Part shown: in pieces, positions 39,694 to 52,400 of the stretch | How positions within the stretch are numbered: the first letter of the stretch is position 1 | How the letters are laid out: each line of letters starts with the position of its first letter | NCBI GenBank assembly: GCA_022385755.1 | Contig: MU278348.1 | Span: 2,485,470 to 2,549,469, forward strand | DNA from: Trametopsis cervina | Lineage: Eukaryota > Basidiomycota > Agaricomycetes > Polyporales > Irpicaceae | Direction of reading: 5' to 3' | Length of the DNA: 64,000 nt | The notes under the pieces: model-generated | Told to the model about the DNA's origin: nothing | Seen by the model: only the letters and a program-made list of their open reading frames with translations | Databases searched by the model: none | Program-made: the position numbers and the translations under genes

Positions 39694-40784
39694 GCGAGTC
39701 CATGTGAGTCCAACCTGGGCCACAGACTGTGTGGGATGCGGTCTCGTGCCCAGACGTATGACCCCAACTTCTACGTTCGCAGCCATGCACTGTTGCGATT
39801 TATCCGAGCAGGAGTTGACGAGCGTCGTCCATGAATATTTGGTGTACCACAGGGCCCGTGCGTCTACTATAGACGCCCAATAAAATTATAAAAGCCTGGC
39901 GCGCTTGCCTTCACATCTTTGTTCTCTTCACTCCGAACACTATCCAGCAAATGGACTATCGTCACATGCACTGCTAATGATCATCTCCGTTCAAGCTTCT
40001 TATTCTGTATGCAATCTAATGAACCCGCTCGTGCGCTGTCGTCAGCTTTTTCAAACTTTCGGCTCTTTCGAAGCCTCGCGTACCCATTTACATGGTTCTG
40101 CGAGGTCAATGTGTAGCCAATATGAACCCTTCCTTTATACTACTCTTTCTAGGCCAGTCAACTTGGAACGAGCATACGCGTACAAACTACACTAGAGGAA
40201 TACATACTATGAAAATCATACACTTTTTATTGATACAAACGTGCGTTTTTCAGAGTTCTCCGAGGCAATACGTCGGCCCACTGATAATGCTATCGAACAG
40301 ATGCAGATTGTCTCGTAGTTACCGAGCAATGCAATAATGAAATCAAGCTTCCTTGTCATCAGATCCATCCCCAACGCAGCAGCTCTCGAGCAATCGTTGG
40401 CAGGAAGCACCCTCTGTGGCCGAATAGCTGTGGTCGCAGTAGGTCAAATTCTTGCCTAAAGAAATCACCTGCAAAACTTGTGAGCAGGCAGGTGTGCTCA
40501 CAGCTCGTGTCTGTGCACTGCGTATGCGAATGCTAGGTGAACATTCATGCAGCTCTTTCCGTAATCCCGTATGCTGCCAATGATATCTATGTTCTCTCTG
40601 TCTTGAACGCCCCGTCCGAAATAGAATTTACAACATCCCGGCGATCTGCGAGCGAAGCGCCACAACCGCTGTCTTCGTAAGTAGGCGCGCCTATGTACTT
40701 GCAGTGCTCGCAGTCTGCAGTGCATCATGTATATCTACAAACCAGCATTCGCAGTTCCCTGGAGCATCTCACTCCAGAACCACC
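39694..40784. other. Long intergenic region with an orphan core promoter
   Basis: This 1.09-kb region has no recognisable gene. A CCAAT box (39877-39881) and TATAAAAG (39887-39894) precede a C/T-rich leader and an ATG at 39951 that opens only an eight-codon frame (see the separate entry). The rest is AT-rich with unconvincing short frames. The last part holds the promoter of the arrestin-like gene. Confidence 0.4.
39877..39894 (+). promoter_or_regulatory. CCAAT plus TATAAAAG core promoter without an assigned gene
   Basis: CCAAT at 39877-39881 and TATAAAAG at 39887-39894 lie 57 bp before an ATG at 39951. That ATG opens a frame of eight codons. Using a 35-bp intron (donor GTCACA, branch CTAATG, acceptor TTCAAG) would extend it to ~60 residues ending at 40195. 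The promoter is better supported than the protein. It may drive a non-coding RNA or small peptide. Confidence 0.35.
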
Positions 40785-42789
40785 ATGTCTGCAGAACCGC
40801 CCCCAACGTACTCGCAAAATGCTGCAGCACCAACAGAGGACTGCTCAGTCGCGACTGAGCCCCAGATTCTAATAGTCCCGCACTCGGATGGCGTTGGCTT
40901 TCAGAAAGGATATCTCGGCGCCGACGACGAGCATGCCGCCATCGAAGGCGAGCTGCAGATTAAGGGTGTCAGCGATAGGCCCTGGGGTCGAGTGTAAGCG
41001 TGTCAACTCAGTAACAAGTCTGCAGACGCGTCATTTACGAGTCTATAGTACTATAGCTCTGCGCACAACGGAGAAATACCAGGACTCCGAAGTAGAGCTC
41101 GCTGCCACAGAGATCACGCTATACTCTGCGTTGTCTCCGTCGGCAGCAGGAGAACCTCTGCCGTCGGTGTATCCGTTCTCGATTCCTCTATCTCCAGACA
41201 CACCGCAGTGCGTCCACACTCCGTGGTCGTCAGTTATGCACACGCTCACGGCTACCCTACATCCCGTCGACGCGAGCCAGCAGGGGATCTCGCACACGGT
41301 TGCCGTGCATACGCGCAGGTACACGTCCCATACGCATACTCTCTCCGTGATGCCGGAGGTACGAAACTTTGACGATCCCACACGCGTGGAAGTGGAAGTG
41401 CCTCGCACAACATTTCGGTCAGGAGAGGCCATACCTCTCTACCTTACCATCCCTCCACCTCGGAGAGAGCTCGTTCTCGACGAAGGAATAAGGTTACGCA
41501 ATGTCCGGGCGGAATTCATTCGCGTGGTAACATCTCACCAGGGTCAGGCGGATACACCGCCTATCGAAGAATCAAGCGCACCACAGGCGTCCTCCTCCGC
41601 TGCGGCGCAGAAGACAACAAGTGGTCCAACATCACAATCACTAGATATGCGCTCACACCTGGGCGTCCCTGGAGGAGGCGAAGTCATCGCAGTCTCTGGC
41701 GCCACGGCGCGCCTCCATCCTTCAGATACTGTCAAACTACGGCTCGTGCTGCACCCACAGCTAGACGATCGTTCTTTCCCCAACGAAGGAACTTCGAATG
41801 AGCTGGCCCCGGAAGTCGCTCTCGAGAGTGGCTCACAATGCGCAACTATCTCGCAAACGACCCTATTCCACGAAGTGTCGTTCATGATCTGCGTCCACAT
41901 AACCTTCATGCACATGAGCAGCCACACCGAGCGCATATGCACCGTCACAATCCCCGTCATGGTCGTACCCCCAGCCGCCACGCTGCCCGAAGTCGAAGAC
42001 GACATCGACGCAGCCTACCACAAGAAGCACGACCGACCGCCGGCTCAGACGAACAGGCAGGACGATATCGACGCACCGCACTACTCTGCCGGAGAGGCGG
42101 GCCCCAGTTTCTCGCATGCACCACCGCCGTTCGAGGAGCGCGAAGCTCCTCCGCCATTCTCAGAGCCAGAAGCCTCGACGTCCCGACTCCCGACGTTCCT
42201 CGAGTCTGAGACAGAGATATACGTCCCAGAGCCGCACGACGCGACCATGGACCCCGTCTCGCCCGAGCTCGTCTTCGAGGGCGAAGGCTCTCTCTTTGGG
42301 TTCCCCCCGGACGAGCAGTTCGATGGGTACCAAGTGTTCCATGAACACGAACGCGCGGGTACACCCCCACCGACATTGGAGATGGCCACGCTAGACCCGG
42401 ACGTGACGAGCCTCGCGACGATGGACCGCAGTGCTGCGCTGAATGCGCTCGAGCTCGCGCTCGAGCAGCATCAAGAGGCGTCCAGCGATCACGTACCGCC
42501 GCCTCCTCCGCCCCCTATGGACGATCCCTCTGACCCTCCACCCTCCATTGATTCAGACTTCCGGGTTCCAGGATCCCGTGGTGTCACATCCTCGCCTCCA
42601 CCCCACACGGCACCTGCATTCGCGGCACAGGACTCTCCCAACGCTGCCTCAGTACCCGCACCGGAACTGTCATCTCATGGACATGCACCACCTCCTTATC
42701 GTGTCCCCGGCGGTAACGAGGTCGAACACAGCCAGGATGATCATGTCACTCACCCACCACCCTACGTCGACCTAATACCTGCCCAATAA
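40785..42789 (+). CDS. Arrestin-related adaptor with PY motifs
   Basis: Fungal arrestin-like proteins recruit Rsp5/Nedd4 ubiquitin ligases to membrane proteins. Two exons (40785-40993, 41049-42789) give 649 residues. The first ~390 residues form the arrestin-fold region: VSDRPWGRVTIALRTTEKYQ, VYPFSIPLSPDTPQ, HTPWSSVMHTLTATLHP, NVRAEFIRVVTSHQ and CTVTIPVMVVPP. PY motifs for WW-domain binding are PPPTY at residues ~6-10, PPPYR near residue 622 and PPPYV near residue 641. The rest is Pro/Glu-rich and disordered. The start is ATG 40785 in a CACCATG context. An earlier in-frame ATG at 40704 would add 27 residues. The cargo is unknown. Confidence 0.82.
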
Positions 42790-43035
42790 GATACTTTCAG
42801 ACTCCAGACTCCAGTTGAGACGTGTAGTAGTTACTGAGAAGTATGTATCCATACGTGATGATTCAGAATATAGTAAAAAGCAATACATGTACCGGAAACG
42901 TAACGGGGGAAAAAGCCATAAGTAGCAACAGGTGAGCTGGGACACAGGTGTGCGTAATCGTCGCGGTCATCAAGAAGGGGTGCGAACCAGGGGAGGTAAG
43001 CTGCGTGTATAGATACGGGATAACAGCAATACGAA

Positions 43036-44129
43036 TCAGCAATTGCAACCGTCTTTGTTCTTGTTCGCGTTCTCTTCCAGGTTGACGCCGCCCTCCTGCC
43101 TACTTGCGCCTGCACGGCCGCTGTTGGCACCGGCGCGGCCTGCACCACCTCGAGAAGAGGCGAGGATTTGTTCAATGGGGATCTTCTTGGCTGTAGAGCA
43201 GAGTCAGAATATATTAATTGTAGGATGGTCGTCTAAGATGATTACGCACCGATTTCAGTGAAGATCTCGACAACACCCTCTCCGGTCTTTGCACTAGTCT
43301 CAAAGAACAACAATCCCGCCTCCTGGGCATATGCCTCAGCCTCTTCACGCGGCACCTGCCTCAGGCTCTCTGGCTGGTCGCCTCCAGCCTCGCCTGGGGT
43401 GGCAGTCGCATCGTCGGCTTCATCTTCTGAGTCTGGCGATGTAGCGGGGGAAGGAGACGATGAGGGTTGAACGAGATCGACTTTGTTTCCCGCCAGAGCA
43501 ATGACAATGTTTGGGTTAGCTTGTCGCTGGAGTTCCTTCACCCATGTCTTGGCCTTCTCGAGACTGGATGCCTTCGTCACGTCGTATACGACCACGGCAG
43601 CCTGAGCGTTACGATAGTACATTGGCTTCACTGTAGTGTTAGAATAAACTGGATAGAGATTCTGAGTGCGAAATGAACGTACTGCCAGGGAATGGAATCG
43701 CTCCTGTCCTGCAGTGTCCCATATCTCATAACGCAGCACCCGATCCTCCAATCGACATTTCTGCGTAAGGAAAGCTGCTCCGATGGTTGGTTCCTTGTTT
43801 GCTTGGAACTCGTTGGAGACCTGACAGGTAAAACATCTCAGTAATAACCCCGTGTTTCATGGCCAGAGCACGCACGAAACGCAGAACCACCGATGACTTT
43901 CCCACTGCAGCTTCACCTACAATCCAAGGAGGAAACTAGTCAGCTATTTGCTCAGATGAAGTGCTAGAATGACCCCGGGCCTTGGATCACTCATAGCACA
44001 AGCGAGAATGAATGGTGCAAGAAGAAAAGTTTGTGTCGGAGACAAGTGCCGTGGAGCGCGTAACTCACCAAGCAGGACGAGTTTGACCTGTACAGACTTA
44101 TCAGCAGACGACCCGGATGCGTCAGCCAT
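43036..44129 (-). CDS. VPS21: Rab5-family small GTPase (Vps21/Ypt51)
   Basis: Rab5 controls fusion and traffic at early endosomes. Five exons (44069-44129, 43876-43916, 43683-43820, 43250-43625, 43036-43190) join to 256 residues. G motifs are intact: GEAAVGKSS (P loop), EPTIGAAF (switch I), [18 protein letters not shown] (switch II), GNKVDL and ETSAKTG. The C-terminus ends in Cys-Asn-Cys, a CxC double geranylgeranylation signal. The effector-loop sequence [17 protein letters not shown] identifies the Rab5 branch. Between GNKVDL and the [11 protein letters not shown] helix sits an extra ~30-residue Ser/Pro/Asp/Glu-rich insert, absent from animal Rab5. The intron after LLLG is longer (~150 bp) than the rest. 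Confidence 0.94.
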
Positions 44130-44477
44130 ATCTTCTATTAGTTAGAGCGGTATAAAAGGAAGGGGATGTATGCGGGTTGAGGAGGATGGTGAGAGGAAGG
44201 AGAGAGTTGTGTTGACGGGTGACGACAAGGAGTACTCCGACATCTGCGCCGCACTCAGGTTCAGGCCCGTAGGCATGTGTGCGCCGACCGCCCGGCGAGC
44301 CACGTCGTCCACGCCGCAACCTCGACTGTCCACAACTGCGTTTGACTTTCATCTCGTATTCCTATCAGAAAGATAGGTAGATCATACTCATCCAGATGGA
44401 AGTGCCTCTCATTCTCGCAAGTTTCATTCCGTGGCGCTTTGCCGGGTACTATAATTCCGCTGGCGCTCAACAAGTTC
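44130..44477. other. Intergenic region, Rab5 promoter
   Basis: No gene is seen. Two minus-strand genes are in tandem here, so the 348 bp hold the 5' region of Rab5 and the 3' UTR of... the upstream boundary of the lyase-like gene, whose stop is at 44478. Confidence 0.35.
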
Positions 44478-46919
44478 CTACACAGTAGCGGTATCTACTG
44501 GAAGCGCAATCTCGTAGAATGGCTTCAGCTGGTCACAAGTCACGAAAAGGCCGTCTTCAAGCTCTACTTCAGTCGTATCCTTGAACACTGCAGGGCATTC
44601 GAACGGCATAGGAGAGCTGGCCATAGCCGCAGCGGAACCTTCGGCCGTGGTCGTAGAGTTACTCTCCGCAGTCGGCACGCTTTCCGAAGAGGAAGTCTCA
44701 GGGATGGAGGCACTGGTACTTGATGAGGCCGCAGGTATACTTGAACTATCAGTGAGTTCGCCATAGTCGTCGCTTCGCTTGGTTTTCCCTGCTGGAGAAT
44801 TCGAGAGAGCCGCAGTTTGGTCATAGAAATAAAACGGGTTGCTCTTGTAGTTGGGATTCTTCTTCTGCAAGAAAAATGCGTACTTTCCACTCGGATCTCC
44901 GTAGGCAGCAGCTGTGGCAGCCACATGTGGAAAGAGCTCGTCAATCTCCTCGCTGTTAGGATCGAGCCTCATCATATAATCCACTGCCGTCTGGATAGTG
45001 GCACCGTACTTCGATTTCGAGACCCAAAGGTTCAGACCAAGTTGATCACCCATCTTGGCGTTCGCCTAAGAAGTATTGAGCATCAAGATACGTATCACGG
45101 AAGCGCGGATGCCAACTCACAATCATGGCTTCAAGATTGAAACAGCGGTAATGGAAGGGACGTGTGCGAACAGATTCGAATGGCTGTTCGCCCGACTGCG
45201 CGATCTGGTCCAAGAACTGGTTATTGAAATACTTTTGTAGGGTATTGGCAGCTCCTTTGTTATCGCCCAGCGCCATCTTCACAGCGGCTAATTGGCTGAT
45301 ATAGAATGTAAGATGGTTACTAACATGCATAGGTTAGGATCTGTGCATGCAATATTTGATGACCCACTCACTTTGCCTTAGAAGCTGTGCTCTTCCCAAT
45401 GTTGCTCGTTTGCAGCCACGATACATAGCTCTTCATCCAGTTGATCATGGCTGTATCACGAGCCGAAGTCCAGTCCGGTGCCTTGCTGGCACGCATCAGC
45501 TGTATAGCATTTGAGACCTTCACCATGCCGCGAAGATCCAGTATGCCAGTGAAAGTGCCGACCAGATGGTCCTTCCCAGGTCCGCGAACGAGTTGGCCGA
45601 AGTTGATGTTGGGGTGCATGCCGGTTGTGGACGAGAGGAAGAAGGCATCTATAGCTGAAGCGACAGATTGCGAATAACTGCTCGTTTTCTGAAGCGCATA
45701 GGCGACGGCATTGTATATCACCGATTGGGACATGCCTTGAGCAGCGTCTGGACCTTTCATAATATCTGTATCCGGATTCACCTTACCGTCCCGTACCACA
45801 TACGGACAAGTGGTCCAAGCTATCAATACAAATTAGCCAAGAATACACTCGAAATGAATAAGAAGGTACTGACTTGCACTTGGCGCAAGACTTTTTGTAG
45901 GCGAAGGTGTGCAGTTGGACTTGCCCTGCTGAGTTTTCGCAGGAGCCTCAGCGGGAGCTTGTGTTCCAGCTACCTTGTTTGCAGTAGTAGTTGTCGGGAA
46001 AAGTCCAGTTGCACGCGGGACATCAGGAATAGGAGGATCGGTTGGGAGCGACGGGATGTCAGCCATAGATGCCGAGGGATCACCAGTCGGTTGGACGCTC
46101 AGAGTGGGCGATGACGACTGCACACTATCTTCTACACCTGGCTGGTCATCGGTACCAGTGCATTCTCTTGAGGCAAGCGCATTCAAGCGGTGAATTCGCC
46201 TCATACGATGAGGTGCTTTGGGCGCTGTAGGAAAGGAATCCCGTTTGGATGGAGGTCTGGCAATGAAGTTGACAGCCGCAATTTCCGACTTGAGGTCTTC
46301 CGTGTCGGCGCTGTCCGCAGATGCTTGGCTCGAGCTATCGTCCGGATAACCAGGATAATCCATGTCATCGTCTGGAGAGTCGTCAGGATAATCCCCGCTG
46401 TCATCAGGACTTCCCGTATCACTGTCCTGCCCATCAGAAGTATTGTTGGGGCTGACATAGTGCGTCGAGCCTTTGGAACACCAGTTGCAATCTGGCCAAT
46501 GACTGTAGGACATGCGTCAGCCGCCGTTCTCTAAAATATGCCGCATTGTACTTACTAGGGTGCCCAACTGAGATAGTCGCGGGGATCACCGCTTGGAGGG
46601 TTGATTCCATTCGTCTCGATAGCTAGCGTAGCGTATATATGAGTATTTCAAGTGATAATCGACAATAAAAGGGAATGCATACTCCAGGGACTCTTCTGCG
46701 CCGCACTCGCAGCTCTTGAGGCGATGCTGCTTCGGGCGTTGGCCGTGTCGCTGTTGGACTTCCCTTTAGATACTACGTAGTCAATGTTCACCCAATCAAT
46801 GGGGTCGGCTTCCAGGACATAATGAGAGAGATCGGAGCTGGAGAGGAAAAGCATAGCTCACCTGCGAGACCAGCTGCTGCCAAGCTCAGCAAACACACAG
46901 CTAAATGTCCAGCAACCAT
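44478..46919 (-). CDS. Secreted alginate-lyase-fold polysaccharide lyase
   Basis: This is a predicted extracellular enzyme with an alginate-lyase (alpha/alpha toroid, PL5/PL38-like) domain. Seven exons (46862-46919, 46683-46772, 46556-46622, 45874-46502, 45372-45819, 45121-45319, 44478-45065) join to 692 residues. The N-terminus MVAGHLAVCLLSLAAAGLAG is a signal peptide. An Asp/Ser/Pro-rich linker of ~200 residues follows. The catalytic region starts at PYVVRDGKVNPDT, then MHPNINFGQLVRGPGKDHL. It contains NNHLTFYISQLAAVKMALGD, where Asn-Asn-His matches the active-site motif of PL5 enzymes. Then come ESVRTRPFHYRCFNLEAMI and a Ser/Thr-rich tail. Fungal members may act on glucuronan-type polymers. 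The substrate is unproven. Confidence 0.85.
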
Positions 46920-47562
46920 GATCGCAAGGAAAAAACAGAGCAAAAGAATTCACAAGTCCAGCTTGAGACTGACAAAGTAGACGAAGCGAAAGAACAGTGA
47001 GACGTCTATTTTGCGTGCCATCTGGTTTATAACCTGCTGAGGCTGACCTGTGACGGATTACCAGAGTTAGCCTCGGACACGGGAGTGTCTACTTATTTCG
47101 CGGTCATGCAGAGTAGGTAAGACGGCTTACCATAATATCGTGGTCCGCTAAAGAGTGCCTGAGGCTGTCTCAACGGGGCAATGTCGCGTCAAGTTCCTCA
47201 GAACGAGTAGCAATATCCTGGACGCGTCAATGAGAAGTTCTGGAGGGTGGTATTGGCTCAAAAAGCATTGATTGGGTAGCTTTATTCTTCGTTGATAACA
47301 TTTTGCCCGTCCCTAGTGAGTTTGGAGTAATGGCGGTGAGCATTGAGTACTACGGTGTGAAGTACGAGATGCGTCGGGAAGTGAGTATTCGTTCTTAACC
47401 GCCCGCTCCCGCCTCCTTCCTTTCTGGTCCGCCCGACACCCCAATCGAGCATGCTATAATTTTGCTACCCCGAACAACATTCGCAAGTGAACTGTACTTA
47501 CACGCAAGGCCTTCGCCAACTTCGACCAGAGACTTGTGCTTCTGAACAGGTAGTCTCACAAG
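46920..47562. other. Divergent promoter region between the lyase and TFIIIA genes
   Basis: No gene is seen in these 643 bp. Both neighbours start outwards from it. A TATAATT element near 47455-47461 lies ~100 bp before the TFIIIA ATG at 47563. Confidence 0.4.
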
Positions 47563-49233
47563 ATGCCGACGTCATCTGTGTCCTCAATGGTCGTGCTGGG
47601 CAAACGGAAGGAGCGCACTCCAAGCCGTTTCGTTCTGCGCCTGAAATCTCCGTCTTCTGCAGGACGCGACAGTCACGGCGAAACAGAGTTCGAAGTCGGT
47701 TCATCGCTTGGTCCCCTCGAAGCGGGGATCTCAGGCATATCGGTGTCTGCGAAACGCTTCGTGTGCACATATAAAGGTTGTGCGAAATCGTATTCCAAGC
47801 CGTCGCGTTTAGCAGAACATGTGAGGTCGCATACGGGAGATGTAAGTTCTATTCTTACTATTGCATGAAACTGCCTAATATGACGATTTTTGCAACAGCG
47901 ACCGTATTCGTGTACCATATGCAACAAGAGCTACTTACGCGAGAGCCATCTGCAGGCACATTCCCGTTCTCATTTGGACCAGTCCGAGCGACCACTTGCG
48001 TGCGATGAACCTGGATGTGACAGACGTTTCTGGACTTTGCAGCATTTACGAGTTCACACAGACCTACACAAGGGCGAGAAACCATTCAAAGTGAGGATAT
48101 TGATATGTCCTCTCCGGAGACAAACTTAATGGGCCGTTCGTTATAGTGTACAGAACCCTCCTGCGGACAGGCGTTCATGAAGCACCACCAACTTCGCCAG
48201 CACATTTGTACCACACATGCACCACCGGGCACAAAATCATACCGTTGTAGCAATCCTCAGTGTGACAAATCGTTCTCGACCAACCAACATCTTCGAACCC
48301 ATTTAAGGACTCATGATGGTAAGCTGTGATGTACGTATCGGTTGCATTTCCTGACACCGTCTACCACACAGAGAGGAGATATACCTGCGTGAATCCAGCG
48401 TGCCTTATTGCGCAAACTCACTCACCCGTGTTCTACCCGACATGGAGTGCACTGCAGCACCACGTTCGCACTGCACATCCCCCCAAATGTCCGTACCCGT
48501 CATGCAACGGGAAGACTTTCAGTGCACAGAAGGGGCTGCGAGCACATCTCAAAATACACGAGCAGCGCGAAGTAGAAGATGGTTTACATGCCGCAAATTC
48601 AGATGCAGACGATGACACTGACATCGCTGAACCTCCTGCTAAGAGGCGTAGAGGTGGTGAAGTAGGTCGCGAGTGGATATGTGACTTCGAAGGCTGTAGC
48701 AAGGATTTTAAATCAGTAAGTCTCACCTCAGACACCAGTGTTTCCGCTATTTTACTAGCTATGCGCTTTAGAAAAAGGCGCTCAACACGCACCGGAAAGT
48801 GAATCATGAGGGCCGGCGGGATTTCATCTGTCCTCATGAGACGTGCGGACGGTCGTTTGGCTACAAACATCTCTTACAGCGACACCTGTCGAAGTTACAC
48901 GCCGCGCAGTCCGAGGCTGAATCAAATTCAGATGAGGGTGAGGCTGCTACGGAGAACGCACAACTCCCAATGGCCATCAACGACATCACAGGCAAGACTT
49001 ACGCTGATCGGTCAGCGAAACAGCTAGCCATGTTGCAAAGGCTTGCTTGTCCCTATCCACACTTGCATGATCTGTCTGAAAGTTTGCCCTCCATTTCTGG
49101 CGGTCGTTCGTGTGAGTATGTATTCAGCCGAGCGTATGATTTGCGTAGACATTTGAAGGCGGAGCACGGCGTCGAAGTTGAGAAGGAGGTTGTTGATCGG
49201 TGGGTGCAGGAGGTGAAAGCGGGGTCGAGATGA
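47563..49233 (+). CDS. TFIIIA: Transcription factor IIIA (C2H2 zinc-finger protein)
   Basis: TFIIIA binds the internal control region of 5S rRNA genes and 5S RNA and recruits Pol III. Five exons (47563-47841, 47899-48090, 48147-48318, 48372-48715, 48772-49233) join to 482 residues. Nine C2H2 fingers are readable, in order: FVCTYKGCAKSYSKPSRLAE, YSCTICNKSYLRESHL, LACDEPGCDRRFWTLQHL, CTEPSCGQAFMKHHQL, YRCSNPQCDKSFSTNQHL, YTCVNPACLIAQ (long loop), CPYPSCNGKTFSAQKGL, WICDFEGCSKDF and FICPHETCGRSFGYKHL. A degenerate tenth finger ends near RAYDLRRHLKAEH. Between fingers 7 and 8 is an acidic and basic linker with AKRRR. Spacing follows fungal TFIIIA. Confidence 0.9.
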
Positions 49234-49478
49234 GGTTCATGTCACGGTTATATAATATTGCCCGATAGCTTGGTCTAAGTTTGTAGGAGGGATTATTGGC
49301 ACAGATGCTATAGAACAACATTGCGAAGGTATATATAAAAGGGGCGGGAACCGACAGCAAATAATGCGATGTTAATGTCCAACGAAATTTATTCCACATT
49401 ATGAAGTGATAAAGCAATTGCGATTTTGAGAAAGACGTGATAATATGCAGCTGCGAAAGTCCCGGTATAACATAAAGA

Positions 49479-52400
49479 TTAGGAAGCAGACGGAGTCGGT
49501 GATAGACGTAGGATGCGGAACGACCCAAATCTTCTCTCGCAGAAGTAAACATCGTCTCCTTTGCGACCAAGGAAGAAAACTTCATCACGATTGTGTTCAG
49601 ACTCTATGTCACCAGACCCGGACAACTCATTTCGTCCTTGCGATTTTGAGGGGCCAGTACTTGACTTCTTCCCATGAAAGCGGTGAGGTAATCTCGGAGG
49701 AAGTGCAGGCATGGGAGGAGAACCGGACAGCGGTGAGGTGCGTTCTCCGATTCTCCAAACGAAAGGCACGCGTCGGTTGACAGTAGACGTCGGAGGGTGG
49801 AAGTTCGGGAAGATAGTACGCGAAGAATCTGCGGGAAGCAGTAGGGCATCGCTGAAGTCGACAACTTCCAAGCCTCCCTGCCGCAACGCTACCAGCACTG
49901 CACGATCTTGTACGTCAAATGCCTCTAACCTCTTGACGTCGCCGAGCTTCGGAGGTGAAAACAGCTCGACGTCCTCCTCATCGTCCGGACTCCACATGAA
50001 CCGGCCTTTCAAAACGGAGCGGCCTCTTGCATCAACGATCGTGGTACTGTGCCCACCACGGGATGAGAAAAACAACGGTGGCGGTCCGAAGTGCTGCGGC
50101 TGAGATAGCACGGATATCGGTGATAGTAGAGGCTTAGAAGGGTCAACAGGAGGCACAAGCTGGGCCTGTGATGAAGACGCGTTCGGGGGAGGTGGAGAAC
50201 TTCTAAACGGATGGGTCGGATCCACGGATTGCAGCCGTAAGTCTTTCAGAACAGTGTACACGTTCTCGTCATCACGGCGAACAGGCAGGTCTGGCGGCAA
50301 TAAGCCGTCCTTATACCACTGCTGCATTAGTGATTCAGGCCAGGGACCTGATGCCGTACGTGAGCTCATTGAGAAAGCGTGGAAGGTTGGCGAAGAACTT
50401 ACCATGTACAACGCCCTTCGGATCTCGGTAGAACCATTGAGACGGTGGAACGACTGGAGGAATCGGAAGACCAGGCGGGGAAAACTGAACTTGCGTAAGG
50501 TCCACAAGCTTTCCTTCTTCCTCTGGCTCGTAGTTTGACCTATACTGCAGGAATGCCGGATACGTGGGAGGAATAACATACTCGTCTGCTATCGAAGCAA
50601 GCGGGAAATTCGGTGCGAAGGTCAGCTGTTGGAAAGTAGTATACGGGCTTGTATGCGCCGCTGCGAGATGCAGAAGCTCGTCCGCATTAGGGGTGGGAGT
50701 AACCGTACTAGCGATGTCGGCAGAGGGGTTCGCTGGTGTATCCGCGGGATGTGTCGTTCCCGGGAGAGGACTCTGCAAAGGAGAAGCCTGCGCATCATCG
50801 TTCACAGCCAGTGACGATGATGGAGCGACAGCTACGCCAATGGACACGTTGACGGATGTGTCATCTTCGCCTGCACCTGCATCGCCCTCTGTAGTGTCCG
50901 TAGTTTGTTGGACTTCACGCAGTCGTCTCCGGGCAGCTCTTCGTTCGGCTCTCCCTATCCGAACTTCCCGAACGCGGACAGTCGCTGGTTCCAGCCCGAA
51001 CACGTTTTGAGAGAAGACCAGGAAGACCTCAACAAGGTCATCACCCTGTAGCTGAAGCTCCAATGACCTTGGAGAGTCGGGCAGGATGAATGTGCGAGAT
51101 AGACCAAGCGCAGTGCGGTAAGTGCCAGCGAATAGCTCGACTTTCTCCCCATTGTCTCCGCACAATATGGCAAGGAAGCTGTCAGTGGTAGCTTATTAGA
51201 TTCATGCTCCCATGAACGTGAGATGAAACGTCAAACCTTTTCTTGGCGGTCTCTACTGCCTTCACCATGATTGAGCCTTTCGTCCCGGGTAATTTCACAT
51301 ACTCAAGCTTAGGAGCAGGTGCTTGAGTGTTGATTTGAGTTCCGAGACTCCTGCGGTTATCATATTCCATTGTCCTCGGTGAGGGTTGGTCATCTGAACG
51401 ACGCGGATGGAAGGCGTTTGTAAATATCCTAGGTAGGAAGCGAGAGCCAGAAGCAGAAGCAGATGGTGGGACAGGAGAGATAGGAGTTGTAGACGGCGAT
51501 TCAACGAGCGGTGGGGTAGATCGTGAGGCAGTATCTTGTCCAGGTGCGGTAGATGGACGCGCTAGATAATCCCCGTTCAATGAGCTGGGAACGCTGGAGA
51601 TCATACGTGTGGACTGTGAGCGCGATAGTTGACTGGGTCGACGTTGTCGCATTTCCGGCTGAGAGGTGGTAAGCTGTGGGTCTGCAGGATTAGATTGGGC
51701 ATTTTCGGGAAGCGGAGGTACCGAGGACGTAGGTGAACTGGGCTGTTGTTGGAATATACCGTCAAAAACCGACCAGCGCCGTCGTCTTCTAGTGGAAGAC
51801 TCTCCACCACTCCTTCGGGTGTGATTAGAAAATGAATCAGATGTTCGTGGGCTAGCCATTGTAGCTTCGTCCGTATCATTTGAACCCAGCAAGATCGCGT
51901 TCTGAGGGCGCTGTGTTCCTGCAGGAGGCACGTCCGGAAGACGGCTTTCCATGAGTGCTTCTGCCAGGCTGATGCGTTCTCTGGTCGGCGTAGTGGGCGA
52001 GGATGGGGGTGGCTCTTCTTCATCATCGGCCTCTACTGAGCCAGTATCTAATTGTGAATTCATCGTGTTCCTGGTTGGTACCGCGATATTGCTTGCAGGA
52101 GACGCCAACAACGCTTGTCTAAGTGTGAGCAAGGTCGGCGTAGGTGACGGCGGCGCGGCAGTGGCGATAGCATTCGGCGGATTCGCTCTAGTCAGACTCA
52201 AATCCAGATTGGCAGGGCGCCGACGAGTGGTTCCAGCGGAAGAGATGGATGAACGCGGTGGAGGTGTTACCTCGACGCGTGCTGGAATAGCTGGTGAAGG
52301 AGATTCAGTCCCAGCACCTGTGGGGACAGCACTGGTTCTCTCGTCGAGTGCTTGACTGCCGCTCGGTGCAGCTAGTGGATCGATAGCGTCCTCATCGTCA

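Noticed and set aside
41544..42376. Antisense frames in the arrestin-like gene
   Set aside because: GC-rich coding bias on the + strand creates open complementary frames. The + strand carries the arrestin and PY motifs.
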